Assembly (NCBI RefSeq): GCF_004770995.1
Contig: NZ_RQHW01000013.1
Coordinates: forward strand, 124,001-188,000
Length of the DNA stretch: 64,000 nt
Source of the DNA: Leptospira idonii
Lineage (GTDB): Bacteria; Spirochaetota; Leptospiria; Leptospirales; Leptospiraceae
Direction of reading: 5' to 3'
Part shown: one piece after another, positions 18,698-27,115 of the stretch
Position numbering within the stretch: the first letter of the stretch is position 1
How the letters are laid out: the number at the start of each line of letters is the position of its first letter
Notes under the pieces: generated by a model
The model's database searches: none
The model's input: only the letters and a program-made list of their open reading frames with translations
What the model was told of the DNA's origin: nothing
Made by a program: the position numbers and the translations under genes

Positions 18698-19843
18698 ATG
18701 CAATTGATGAAATTTTTTCACTGTTTTCCGATTCTTCTTATCTTCGTTTCTTGCAATAAAACGGAATTGAGTTGGGAAAAACTCAGTAAGACACAGATAG
18801 AACCTTCGATTGAAATTCAGATTGAGGGGAAACCACAGAAAGGTTACTTGGTGGGGATTGAACCGTATCTGTCGGAAGAGTCCTATTCTTCGGAAGAGGC
18901 ATTTTATCAGACCCTAAAAACATATCTTGATTATGCGAAGAAAGAAGAGGTGCTTTCTACGGAAAGATCCGTAGTCATTTTTCCGGAATACATCGGCACT
19001 TGGCTGATCGCAGCAGGAGAAGATCAAAGTCTTTTCCAAAAAGAGACTGTAGAGGATGCGATGGAAGTAGTAGTAACCAAAAATTTAGGTCGTTTTCTTT
19101 GGTCTTATCTTTTCAGCAATAATGTATCCAGCGAACCTTTAAAGGAAACACTTTTCCGAATGAAGGCTTGGCAGATCGCTTATACCTATCAATCCGTTTT
19201 TTCTCGTTTGGCGAAAGAATACAGAATCGGAATCGTTGCAGGTTCTGTCATCCTTCCGGAACCCAAAGTCATCGAAGGAAAAATTACGGTTACGGATGGA
19301 CCTCTACAGAATGTTAGTTTTTACTTTCGCCCGGACGGAGAGGTGGAAGATAAAATCACAAGAAAGTCGTTTCCTATCGATGAGGAACAAACCTTTCTTT
19401 CTTCGTTTCCGATGGAGGAAAATCCTGTGATCACTACTCCTATAGGAAGCCTATCGATTTTGATTTGTGCGGATTCTTGGTTCCCGGAAGCGTATTCTAA
19501 TGCCAAAAGCCAATCTGCGGAAATATTAGCTGTGCCTTCTTTGGTGGCTCCTGCCGATTCTTGGGATAAAAAATGGAACGGATACAACGGTTATGCGAAT
19601 CCGAAAGATGTTTCCAAGTCCGATTTGGGAAATCTTACGGAATGGCAGGCTTGGAAAAAATATTCCTTATTAGGTCGAGGATCCAAACAAAATTTCAAAA
19701 CGGGAATGAACGTTTTTTTTAGAGGAAAAGTTTGGGACATCACTGCTACGGGAGATGCATTTCTTTTATCGAAAGGAAACTCTGTTTCCGTAAAACGTAA
19801 ATCGAAGGATCACTACGGGAGGATCTATGCAATTGCTCTCTAG
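18698..19843 (+). CDS. Lipoprotein of the carbon-nitrogen hydrolase (nitrilase) superfamily
   Basis: About 381 residues. A lipoprotein signal (MKFFHCFPILLIFVSC) is followed by a nitrilase fold. All three catalytic positions can be proposed: Glu in VVIFPEYIG, Lys in DKITRKSFPID, and Cys in LSILICADSWFPEAY. It is thus probably an exported amidase-like enzyme anchored by lipid. Apolipoprotein N-acyltransferase shares this fold, but that is a polytopic membrane protein and this is not. ATGs at 18698 and 18707 are both possible; neither has a strong ribosome site. It overlaps the next gene by 17 bp, giving a three-gene operon ending with a GMC oxidoreductase. Confidence 0.78.
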   Translation: MQLMKFFHCFPILLIFVSCNKTELSWEKLSKTQIEPSIEIQIEGKPQKGYLVGIEPYLSEESYSSEEAFYQTLKTYLDYAKKEEVLSTERSVVIFPEYIGTWLIAAGEDQSLFQKETVEDAMEVVVTKNLGRFLWSYLFSNNVSSEPLKETLFRMKAWQIAYTYQSVFSRLAKEYRIGIVAGSVILPEPKVIEGKITVTDGPLQNVSFYFRPDGEVEDKITRKSFPIDEEQTFLSSFPMEENPVITTPIGSLSILICADSWFPEAYSNAKSQSAEILAVPSLVAPADSWDKKWNGYNGYANPKDVSKSDLGNLTEWQAWKKYSLLGRGSKQNFKTGMNVFFRGKVWDITATGDAFLLSKGNSVSVKRKSKDHYGRIYAIAL

Positions 19844-20372
19844 AAAAGGTTTTTTATCCGGCCTTGGTTTTTCCGCAATGGGGCTTTGGCTCTGGGCTTG
19901 CGGGAATAAGGTTAAGGAAAAGTATCTTTATTTTTCCGATTCGGAATTGGAGATTATGCAAGTTTGGTCCGACTCGGTTTTGCCAGTTCAAGAAAAGGGG
20001 ATGCCTTCTGCGGACGAGGCGGAAGTAGTGCGTCGGTTAGATGAGGAATTTTATTTCGTCTCCGAAGAAATCCAAGAAGAGTTTCATCTGGCCATCACTG
20101 CTTTGCAATACGCTCCTTTCTTCTACGGTTATTTTTCCCGTTTTTCTAAAATGCATCGAGATGATCGAATTCGTTTTCTAAAACAGACGGAATCTACGGA
20201 TTCGGATACGATGAGAGCGGTGGTCGGAAATTTGAAATTGGTCACTTTTTTGGCATACTACGGTCATAAAAGCACATGGCAGGAGATCGGTTTTGACGGT
20301 CCGTTTGCCAATCCTTCCGAAAAATGGAGCGAATCCAGAATTTATTATAAAAAGACAATTAGCGGTAGTTAA
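19827..20372 (+). CDS. Small subunit of a membrane-associated dehydrogenase (gluconate 2-dehydrogenase subunit 3-like)
   Basis: 181 residues. The N-terminus SRKGFLSGLGFSAMGLWLWACG could be either a Tat-like signal (a single S-R-K-G-F-L stretch rather than twin arginine) or a lipoprotein signal ending in A-C. The mature part is helical, with features of the gluconate 2-dehydrogenase gamma subunit family (D-S-V-L-P region, then repeated acidic helices). It sits directly before a GMC flavoprotein (TAAATG junction), the usual arrangement in which the small subunit exports and chaperones the flavoprotein. Family assignment is by context and pattern. Confidence 0.6.
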   Translation: MQLLSRKGFLSGLGFSAMGLWLWACGNKVKEKYLYFSDSELEIMQVWSDSVLPVQEKGMPSADEAEVVRRLDEEFYFVSEEIQEEFHLAITALQYAPFFYGYFSRFSKMHRDDRIRFLKQTESTDSDTMRAVVGNLKLVTFLAYYGHKSTWQEIGFDGPFANPSEKWSESRIYYKKTISGS

Positions 20373-21929
20373 ATGAAAGTCGGTCATTATAGAGATTGGA
20401 AATCTTATCAGAACGGTGAAGTCATTGAAACCGACGTAGTTGTCATCGGCTCCGGCTGCGGAGGAGCTACACTTGCTTACGAGTTGGCCAAAAAAGGATT
20501 GAAGGTCGCTCTTGTGGAACAAGGTGGAAATTATCATACTGGCACTTTCGATAACAACGAACTGAATATGGCGGGAAAAGTTTCCGCAGAAAGAAATTTC
20601 CACACCACTTCCGATGGAAGTGTTTCTTTGGTGTATGGAAATAATCTGGGAGGAGCTTCTGTTCATTATTGGGCGGACAGTTATAGAACACCTGACGATC
20701 GTTTGCTTCTATGGAATCGCAAATACGGAATCGAACATCACTTGCCTGAAGATTTAGCGCCTTATTGGAAAGAATTGGAAGAGGATCTGCATGTTCATGA
20801 TGCACAAGAACCTTATTTCAATCGAATGAACCAATTGTTCCGATCTTCCACCAGAAGTTTGGGATGGGAAGGGCATTCCGTTCCTCAGGCAAGAAAGAAC
20901 TGTCAAAAATCAGGACACTGCATGCAGGGGTGTATGTTCGGCGCCAAACAATCGCAGTTGGTGACTCATATCCCCAGAGCGGTGGCTTTAGGTACTGAAG
21001 TTTATACCGATCTAAGGGCTGACAAATTGATTCTTGCGGGCAGTTCCGTTTCCGGTTTGGAGGCGACTGTCATCAACCGGGGGAGCTTACGACCGGAACC
21101 CAAAAAGGTAATTTTTAAAGCGAAGTCAGTGTGTTTGGCGGCGGGTGGATTCGGAAGTTCTACCTTTCTTCTCAGAAACGGTTTCGGAAACAGATTCCCT
21201 GTATTGGGAAAATTTTTGGCGATCAATCCTTCTCCTATGGTTCATGCTCTTTACGAAGAAAAAATCGTTCAATGGAGAAATATTCCTGCCGCTTACGGAG
21301 TAGAAGCTTTTCGATTGGCCGAGTTTAGAAACGGAGAATATCTGCAAGGCGGATATATGCTGATGCCGAATCAGCTCCAGCCTGCGACTTTAGCCGCACT
21401 GGTGCCGGGATTCGGGAAAGATCATTTTCATTTTATGAGCCAGATGGAAAAGATAGGCGGGACGATCGGATGGATCGATGATGTGGAATCTGAGTTAGGT
21501 TCCATCGAAGTGGATTCTTCCGGGAAAAGAAAAATTCATTATCCTTTCGGCAATCTCACCAAACAAATATTCAATGATTTAACCTATAAGCAGATTCTTA
21601 TCAATTTCGAAGCAGGCGCTAAGGAAGTGTTTCTTCCCGGAATGAAAGTTCATCGATTTTTAAAACCTCCTAAAAAAGAGGAAATCGATCGTTTGCAATG
21701 GAGACCTGGCGAGTTTCCTATGGCGGCGCCTCATCCTGCGGGAGGTTGCAGAATGGGTCAGTCTGCGGCAAACTCAGTTGTGGATTCCCATCACAGAGTC
21801 CACGGTTTCAAAAATTTGTTCGTATCCGATTCTTCCGTATTCCCTACGGGAGTGAGTGTTGATCCTAGTTTTACGATCATGGCTTTCAGTAAAATTGCCG
21901 CAAAGAATGTAGCGGCAGTTGTGGGATGA
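20373..21929 (+). CDS. GMC-family FAD oxidoreductase
   Basis: 518 residues. ADP-binding loop VVVIGSGCGGATLAYELA (Gly26, Gly28, Gly31) and acidic end of strand 2 in VALVEQGG. The second GMC region is HPAGGCRMG, and the C-terminal FAD motif is NLFVSDSSVFPTGVSVDPSFTIM. It carries the Cys-rich insert CQKSGHCMQGCMFGAK, reminiscent of long-chain alcohol oxidases, where the usual pattern is closer to C-x2-C-x3-C. No signal peptide of its own, so export, if any, depends on the small subunit just upstream. Substrate (alcohol, aldose or sterol) unknown. Confidence 0.85.
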   Translation: MKVGHYRDWKSYQNGEVIETDVVVIGSGCGGATLAYELAKKGLKVALVEQGGNYHTGTFDNNELNMAGKVSAERNFHTTSDGSVSLVYGNNLGGASVHYWADSYRTPDDRLLLWNRKYGIEHHLPEDLAPYWKELEEDLHVHDAQEPYFNRMNQLFRSSTRSLGWEGHSVPQARKNCQKSGHCMQGCMFGAKQSQLVTHIPRAVALGTEVYTDLRADKLILAGSSVSGLEATVINRGSLRPEPKKVIFKAKSVCLAAGGFGSSTFLLRNGFGNRFPVLGKFLAINPSPMVHALYEEKIVQWRNIPAAYGVEAFRLAEFRNGEYLQGGYMLMPNQLQPATLAALVPGFGKDHFHFMSQMEKIGGTIGWIDDVESELGSIEVDSSGKRKIHYPFGNLTKQIFNDLTYKQILINFEAGAKEVFLPGMKVHRFLKPPKKEEIDRLQWRPGEFPMAAPHPAGGCRMGQSAANSVVDSHHRVHGFKNLFVSDSSVFPTGVSVDPSFTIMAFSKIAAKNVAAVVG

Positions 21930-21991
21930 GACAAGGTTTGAAAATTTGTCTGTCTTGCATTGAAATTACTATAATAAAGAAAATCGACTAC

Positions 21992-22210
21992 TTATTGTTT
22001 TGGGAAGCTGTCAAATATCAACACCAAACCGAAGGCAATGGGAACAAGTGAGTAACTAACTAGATGCACGATATTGCCGGCTTTCTCTCCAAATATCTTT
22101 TTCATCGCTTCAAGTTTGCCTAATTTCTCAGGATTTATAAATCTCAAAACCAAAGTAACGGTTCCAAAAACGATTCCAAGCAGTCCTATTGTTAAGGTAA
22201 TTGGATCCAT
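21992..22210 (-). CDS. Small two-helix membrane protein, conserved type
   Basis: 72 residues starting MDPITLTIGLLGIVFGTV. Two hydrophobic helices flank a basic stretch N-P-E-K-L-G-K-L-E-A-M-K-K-I-F-G-E-K. The ATG at 22208-22210 has GAGGAGA well placed; an upstream in-frame start is not supported. It follows the rRNA methyltransferase stop by 13 bp and is probably co-transcribed. The pattern F-G-K-L-E-x-M-K followed by G-E-K-x-G reminds me of proteins labelled immunity 17 in some genomes, but no toxin gene is adjacent, so I leave it unassigned. Confidence 0.65.
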   Translation of the reverse strand: MDPITLTIGLLGIVFGTVTLVLRFINPEKLGKLEAMKKIFGEKAGNIVHLVSYSLVPIAFGLVLIFDSFPKQ

Positions 22211-22223
22211 TGTTATTTTCTCC

Positions 22224-23399
22224 TCAAGGTTTTCTAGTAAACACGGCAACCGTTTCCAAATGATCCGTTCTAGGGAACATGTCTACCGGTTGCACAGAGG
22301 CCAAATAGTATTTGTTGCTTAACACTCTGGTATCGTCCAAAAGAGTTTTAGGATCACAGGAAACATAAACTATCTTTTGAATATTAGAATGTACCAAATG
22401 GTTGGCTACTTCTTCTCCCAAACCGATGCGAGGAGGATCCAAAACGATTGTGGAATAGTCTTTTCCTAAAACGGTAGGAAGTGTTTCGGAAACTCTTCCT
22501 TTTCTATAACGTACGTTTTTAATATGATTCGTTTTCAGAGCTTCGATCGCAGTTCTATGAGAGTTGGGATTTTCTTCCAATCCGACCACTTCTTTAGCAG
22601 CACCTGACAACCATAAGGAGATAGTGCCGATTCCGGAATAGGCATCGATCACTTTTGTTCCCGGTTGGATCTCATCCAAAATTAAATTGTAGAGGCTGGG
22701 AGTCTGAGAAGGATTCACCTGTAAAAAAGTGGAAAGTCCCACTCTGAATTTGAATTTTCCTACGAATTCATGAATGTATGGTCTTCCCCAAAGAAGGTTT
22801 TCTTCCTTGCCTAAAGCCATAGAACTGTGTTTGGAATTTATGTTTTGAACGATTCCTACCAGTTTTCCGAACTTTCCCGATTTTCCAATGCGGTCTGTTA
22901 TGTGGTTGTGAAGTCTTTTGGAAAGATCCTTCGGATAAGGAAGTTCCTCTCCGTTGGTTACGATTCCTATGATGATTTCTTTCGTAGAAAAAGATTTTCT
23001 GGCGACCAGATATTTTAAAATCCCTCTTTTCGACTTTTCGTTATAAGGCGGAAGGCCTTCTTTTCTGGCCCAAAGTTTGACAGCTTGTCCTATCTCCGTC
23101 AGTCCTTGTTCTTGGATGAGGCATTCCGTCTGGTCGACGATGAATGTGGATTCTTGGTTGAAAAGACCTAAGGTAGTGATTGTTTTTCTACCGATGGTTC
23201 TTCTTCCGAAAGGGAGCTGTAGTTTGTGACGATAGAGTTCTGCATTCGGACTGGCTACGATAGGGCGGAACTGAACATGACGGTAAGAGGAAAAATAGTC
23301 CTTTAACACTTGTTCTTTTTTTTTCAGTTCTCGTCCGTACTCTGTATTTAAATTGGAACATCCGCCGCAAAGGCCGAAATGAGTGCATGTAGATTTCAT
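22224..23399 (-). CDS. rlmD: 23S rRNA (uracil-5)-methyltransferase, RumA/RlmD type
   Basis: 391 residues. Cluster-binding cysteines are visible in CTHFGLCGGCSNLN at the N-terminus and C in DQTECLIQ further on, as in [4Fe-4S] RumA enzymes. The methyltransferase part has VIDAYSGIGTISLWL (SAM loop), VGLEENPNSHRTA, LDPPRIGLG and the catalytic Cys in IVYVSCDPKTL. It lacks a separate TRAM domain, since the sequence starts at the cluster region. RlmD and RlmC cannot be told apart by eye. AGGTGA precedes the ATG. It overlaps pyrD by 4 bp (ATGA). Confidence 0.83.
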   Translation of the reverse strand: MKSTCTHFGLCGGCSNLNTEYGRELKKKEQVLKDYFSSYRHVQFRPIVASPNAELYRHKLQLPFGRRTIGRKTITTLGLFNQESTFIVDQTECLIQEQGLTEIGQAVKLWARKEGLPPYNEKSKRGILKYLVARKSFSTKEIIIGIVTNGEELPYPKDLSKRLHNHITDRIGKSGKFGKLVGIVQNINSKHSSMALGKEENLLWGRPYIHEFVGKFKFRVGLSTFLQVNPSQTPSLYNLILDEIQPGTKVIDAYSGIGTISLWLSGAAKEVVGLEENPNSHRTAIEALKTNHIKNVRYRKGRVSETLPTVLGKDYSTIVLDPPRIGLGEEVANHLVHSNIQKIVYVSCDPKTLLDDTRVLSNKYYLASVQPVDMFPRTDHLETVAVFTRKP

Positions 23400-24475
23400 T
23401 TTGTCACCTGATTGCGAGAGCCGATGATTTCGGCAATGTTTGTGATTTTATTTTTTTTCAGATGATCGTTCAAGTAAGAATTGATTTGAGAAGGAAGAAA
23501 AGGTCCTTCATAAATATAACCTGTATAAATTTGTAAAAGATTCGCTCCTGCTTCGAGCATTTGCAGCGCTTTTTCTCCGGAATCGATCCCTCCCACTCCT
23601 ATAATGGGAATTCTTCCTTTTAAGATTTGATAGGCGATGGAAACGAAAGATAGGGATTTGGAAAACAAAGGTTTTCCCGAAAGCCCTCCTTCCGGGTGAG
23701 GTCCTTGGCCTAAAGAATCTTTATTCAATGTGGTGTTCGTCAGTATCACCCCATCGATGTTATGTGTAAGACAAATCTCCAGATTTTCTCTGAGATCGTT
23801 TTCTTCCAGGTCGGGAGCGAATTTAAAAAACAAAGGGATGGGGAATTTTTTCCCGAACTCTTTTTGGATTCCCGTAATGAGTTCCAATAACGCTGTTTTA
23901 TTTTGCAGAGAACGCAAACCGGGAGTGTTCGGAGAGCTGACATTGATGACAGCATAATCTGCATAAGGTGAAAGTTTCTTCAGAGTATAGACATAATCGC
24001 TTACGGATTCTTCGATCGGTGTGATTTTGGATTTGCCCGCATTGATCCCTCTGACTCTGGCCTTTTTTTGACCTTGTAAAGTTTTTTCCGCTTTGTCGGC
24101 TCCCGGATTATTGAATCCCATTCTATTGATCAGAGCCTTTTGTTCCGGGAAACGGAAAAGTCGAGGGGTTTCGTTTCCTGGTTGTTCTTTGGCGGTGATG
24201 GTTCCTACTTCTACGAAACCGAATCCCATATAACTTATAGAAGGAAATAGTTCTCCTGTTTTGTCGAAACCTGCCGCCATTCCGATTGGGTTAGGGAAAT
24301 CGATACCCGCAATGTTTTGTCGCAGGCGCTCCGATTTAAATTCAAAGAGAGACGATAAAGTTTGGTGGAAAAAAGGCAATCGTTGGGAAAGTTGGAGAAA
24401 AGTAGCCGCTAGATGATGAGCGGATTCCGGATCGAGTCGGAATAAAATGGGTTTGAGAAGAGAGTGGTAGAGCAA
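23396..24475 (-). CDS. pyrD: Dihydroorotate dehydrogenase (quinone), class 2
   Basis: 359 residues from a TTG at 24473-24475, chosen because AAAGGA lies 8 bases upstream and the class 2 N-terminus (LYHSLLKPILFRLDPE) begins there. Other in-frame starts lie up to 40 codons further upstream, but that extension has no family character and would reach into the divergent kinase gene. Signatures: NPIGMAAGFDKTG, NRMGFNNPGAD, NVSSPNTPGLR with the catalytic Ser, TNTT, and PIIGVGGIDSGEKALQML. It oxidises dihydroorotate in pyrimidine synthesis at the inner membrane. Confidence 0.92.
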   Translation of the reverse strand: MLYHSLLKPILFRLDPESAHHLAATFLQLSQRLPFFHQTLSSLFEFKSERLRQNIAGIDFPNPIGMAAGFDKTGELFPSISYMGFGFVEVGTITAKEQPGNETPRLFRFPEQKALINRMGFNNPGADKAEKTLQGQKKARVRGINAGKSKITPIEESVSDYVYTLKKLSPYADYAVINVSSPNTPGLRSLQNKTALLELITGIQKEFGKKFPIPLFFKFAPDLEENDLRENLEICLTHNIDGVILTNTTLNKDSLGQGPHPEGGLSGKPLFSKSLSFVSIAYQILKGRIPIIGVGGIDSGEKALQMLEAGANLLQIYTGYIYEGPFLPSQINSYLNDHLKKNKITNIAEIIGSRNQVTK

Positions 24476-24575
24476 GTTACGATCCTTTCGTTCAGCCTTT
24501 TTTCTTTGCAAAATCTTACAATTTCTTTCCGAAAAAATACAGCGACCCCATCCTTCTGAAAAGCACCCGAAACGA

Positions 24576-26189
24576 ATGAGCTCATTAAAAATCACGGAAC
24601 GAATTTGGCAGAACCCTAGATCTTTTTCTTCGGAAGAGGTTTTGCGTGAATTGGAAAATTTGCTTCGTTCTAATCCTGACTATTGGTTGAAGTTCACCAG
24701 TTCGGGAATCATCGTCGATTACAAACCTTCCCGTTATCTCAAAATGGACATTTCCCCCGAGGAAATGTTGGGCAAACATTTGTCAGATGGTTTGCCGGAA
24801 TATTTGGTATCGATCACTTTGGAAGCGATCGCTTATCTGAATGAGAGAAAAAACCAGGTATTTTGGAAAGAATACCAATATCTTCACGACGGAGAATTCC
24901 GTCATGCCGAGGTGAGATTCGTAGTTTTATATGACGGGTACATCGTTTCCACTCACAGGGACATTACGGAAAGAAAAAGATTGGAAGCTGCTTTTTTGGA
25001 AAGTGAGTCCCGATTTTTATCCATGGCGCAGAACGCAGCCGATTCGATCGTCATCATCAACGATGACGGAATGATTCAATTCTTCAATAAAGCCGCCGAA
25101 AGAACTTTCGGTTACAAACAAGAAGAACTTTTGGGAAAGTCGGTCTATTTCATCGTTCCTCCGGGAAACAACGAAAGAAGATACCGTTATCTTTCCAGAT
25201 ATCTCAAAAACAAAAATAGAATCATCAACGGTATGGGAAGAGAGTTGGTCGCTAAACGGAAATCAGGCGATCTTTTCCCTTGCGAACTTTCCGTAGGAGA
25301 GTTCAAAACCAATTCGGGAACGATGCTAACGGGAATCATCCGAGACATCAGCCAAAGAAAGATGCAGGAAGCCGAAATCTATCAGTATAGAAATCATCTG
25401 GAAGATTTAGTAGAAAAACAGACCATGGATCTGAAGATCGCCAAAAATGTCGCAGAAGAAGCTTCCTATATGAAGTCTCTTTTTTTGGCGAACATTTCCC
25501 ACGAATTGAAGACACCAATTCATGCTATTCTCAGTTATGCAGAATTAGGCGAAGAAAAAGCGAACTCTGCCACTCCCGAAAAAATTCAGGAATATTTCCA
25601 AATCATAGACGCATCTGGAAAAAGGCTTTTAGGTCTTTTGGAGAATCTTCTGGATCTCGCAAAATTGGAATCCGGCAAGATGAAATATATTTATGAAAAA
25701 TCCTGTTTGAAAGATACCGTAAAACACGTAATAAGCGAACTTAGGGCTATTTTGGAAAAAAAATCGGTAAAGGTGATCTTTGAAGAAACCGAAGAAAGGT
25801 GGGAAGCCGAATTCGATTATGAAAGGATCGAGCAGGTGGTTCGGAACATACTTTCCAATGCCTTAAAGTTCGTCCCCGATCACACAAATATCGAAATTAA
25901 AAAGATAGAAAGGGAATTTATTCCTCGAAAAACTGAAAATTATGTGAAAGGTATAGGTTTACAAATTAGAGATTTCGGGCCTGGCATTCCCGACGAAGAT
26001 ATCGATAAAATATTTGAAAAATTCATTCAATCCAAACAAGTAAAGGCGGGCACGAAAGGCACAGGCCTCGGTTTGTCTATTTCTAGAGAAATTGTGAATG
26101 ATCATCACGGTCTCCTGTATGCGGAGAATCATGAAGAAGGTGGGGCGGTTTTTACGATGCTGCTCCCGAGGAAAAGAGAAGGATTATAA
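24576..26189 (+). CDS. Sensor histidine kinase with two PAS domains
   Basis: 537 residues, no membrane segments. PAS about 35-130 (ends with the PAC-like HRDITERKR), PAS about 142-262 (ends GIIRDISQRK), coiled-coil 265-300, HisKA with His309 (LANISHELKTPIHA), and ATPase domain with RNILSNALKF, DFGPGIPD and GTGLGLSISREI. It overlaps by one base (TAATG) a receiver fused to an RsbW-like ATPase, surely its partner. It is divergent from pyrD with 100 bp between. Confidence 0.9.
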   Translation: MSSLKITERIWQNPRSFSSEEVLRELENLLRSNPDYWLKFTSSGIIVDYKPSRYLKMDISPEEMLGKHLSDGLPEYLVSITLEAIAYLNERKNQVFWKEYQYLHDGEFRHAEVRFVVLYDGYIVSTHRDITERKRLEAAFLESESRFLSMAQNAADSIVIINDDGMIQFFNKAAERTFGYKQEELLGKSVYFIVPPGNNERRYRYLSRYLKNKNRIINGMGRELVAKRKSGDLFPCELSVGEFKTNSGTMLTGIIRDISQRKMQEAEIYQYRNHLEDLVEKQTMDLKIAKNVAEEASYMKSLFLANISHELKTPIHAILSYAELGEEKANSATPEKIQEYFQIIDASGKRLLGLLENLLDLAKLESGKMKYIYEKSCLKDTVKHVISELRAILEKKSVKVIFEETEERWEAEFDYERIEQVVRNILSNALKFVPDHTNIEIKKIEREFIPRKTENYVKGIGLQIRDFGPGIPDEDIDKIFEKFIQSKQVKAGTKGTGLGLSISREIVNDHHGLLYAENHEEGGAVFTMLLPRKREGL

Positions 26190-27115
26190 TGCACCTTTTG
26201 GCAGTCGACGATGAATCTATCAATCTAATGATCATTGAAGAATCCCTTTCCGAAAAGGGATTCACCATCGTGAAAGCCAAAGACGGAGAGGAAGCTCTGG
26301 CCATCTTAAACCAGGGGGATCATTCTTTTTACGCAATTATATTGGATCGATTGATGCCCAAGATGGATGGGATCGAACTTTTACGTAAAATCAAACGTTC
26401 CGAAAAATGGAGAGACATCCCTGTTATCTTCCAAACGGCAATGAGCGGAATTTCGGATATGACGGAAGGACTCGACTCAGGCGCTTTTTATTATCTTACA
26501 AAACCCTATTCGAGAGCGGTGCTTGTGACCATCGTTCAGACGGCGGTAGAACATTACATCAAACTCATCAAAGCCAAAGAAGACCTTCACAAAGGTATGG
26601 GGGCTTTGCGGCATCTTACGAAAGGGGAATTCAGGATCAAAACCATTCGTGAGTCCCACGAATTGGCTCCGCTTCTTGCCAATGCCTGCCCCGATCCGGA
26701 AAGAGTTCTTACAGGAATTATGGAGATCCTCAACAACGCCATCGAACATGGAAATCTGGGAATCACCTATCAAGAGAAAACGGAACTTCATAACAACGAT
26801 AAGTTGATGGAGGAAATTTTCAATAGATTGGAACTTCCCGAATACAAGGATAAATTCGTACAGGTGTTATTCGATAAAGACGGGGAAAAAATCACGATTG
26901 TGATCAAAGACCAAGGAAAAGGATTCGATTGGCAGAAATATCTTTCTTTGCAGGCAATGACCAAAAATGCGTTCAAAACTCACGGCCGAGGAATTTTTAT
27001 GGCCAGAAAACTTTCGTTCGACGATCTTACTTATTTGGACAACGGTGCGACCGCAGTCATCACCATTCTGATGAACCAGGAAACCAGCGATTTACTCACT
27101 GATTTCCAAGAGTAA
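26189..27115 (+). CDS. Receiver domain fused to an RsbW-like (HATPase_c_2) ATPase domain
   Basis: 308 residues. Receiver 1-120: acidic pocket VDDE, acceptor Asp53 (IILDRLMPKMDG), Lys in LTKPY. After a linker, an ATPase domain of the anti-sigma kinase type: MEILNNAIEHGN (N-box, about 177-189), DQGKGFD (about 234) and HGRGIFMARKLSFD. No HisKA dimer domain exists, so it is not a histidine kinase. Phosphorylation of the receiver may switch an anti-sigma or Ser/Thr kinase activity. Neighbours support this: the kinase upstream, and a SpoIIE-type phosphatase converging on it with a 24-bp overlap. Confidence 0.85.
   Translation: MHLLAVDDESINLMIIEESLSEKGFTIVKAKDGEEALAILNQGDHSFYAIILDRLMPKMDGIELLRKIKRSEKWRDIPVIFQTAMSGISDMTEGLDSGAFYYLTKPYSRAVLVTIVQTAVEHYIKLIKAKEDLHKGMGALRHLTKGEFRIKTIRESHELAPLLANACPDPERVLTGIMEILNNAIEHGNLGITYQEKTELHNNDKLMEEIFNRLELPEYKDKFVQVLFDKDGEKITIVIKDQGKGFDWQKYLSLQAMTKNAFKTHGRGIFMARKLSFDDLTYLDNGATAVITILMNQETSDLLTDFQE

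Noticed and set aside
24476..24595. Longer N-terminus for pyrD
   Set aside because: The extra 40 residues lack family character and would overlap the divergent kinase; a TTG with a strong ribosome site fits the known class 2 N-terminus.
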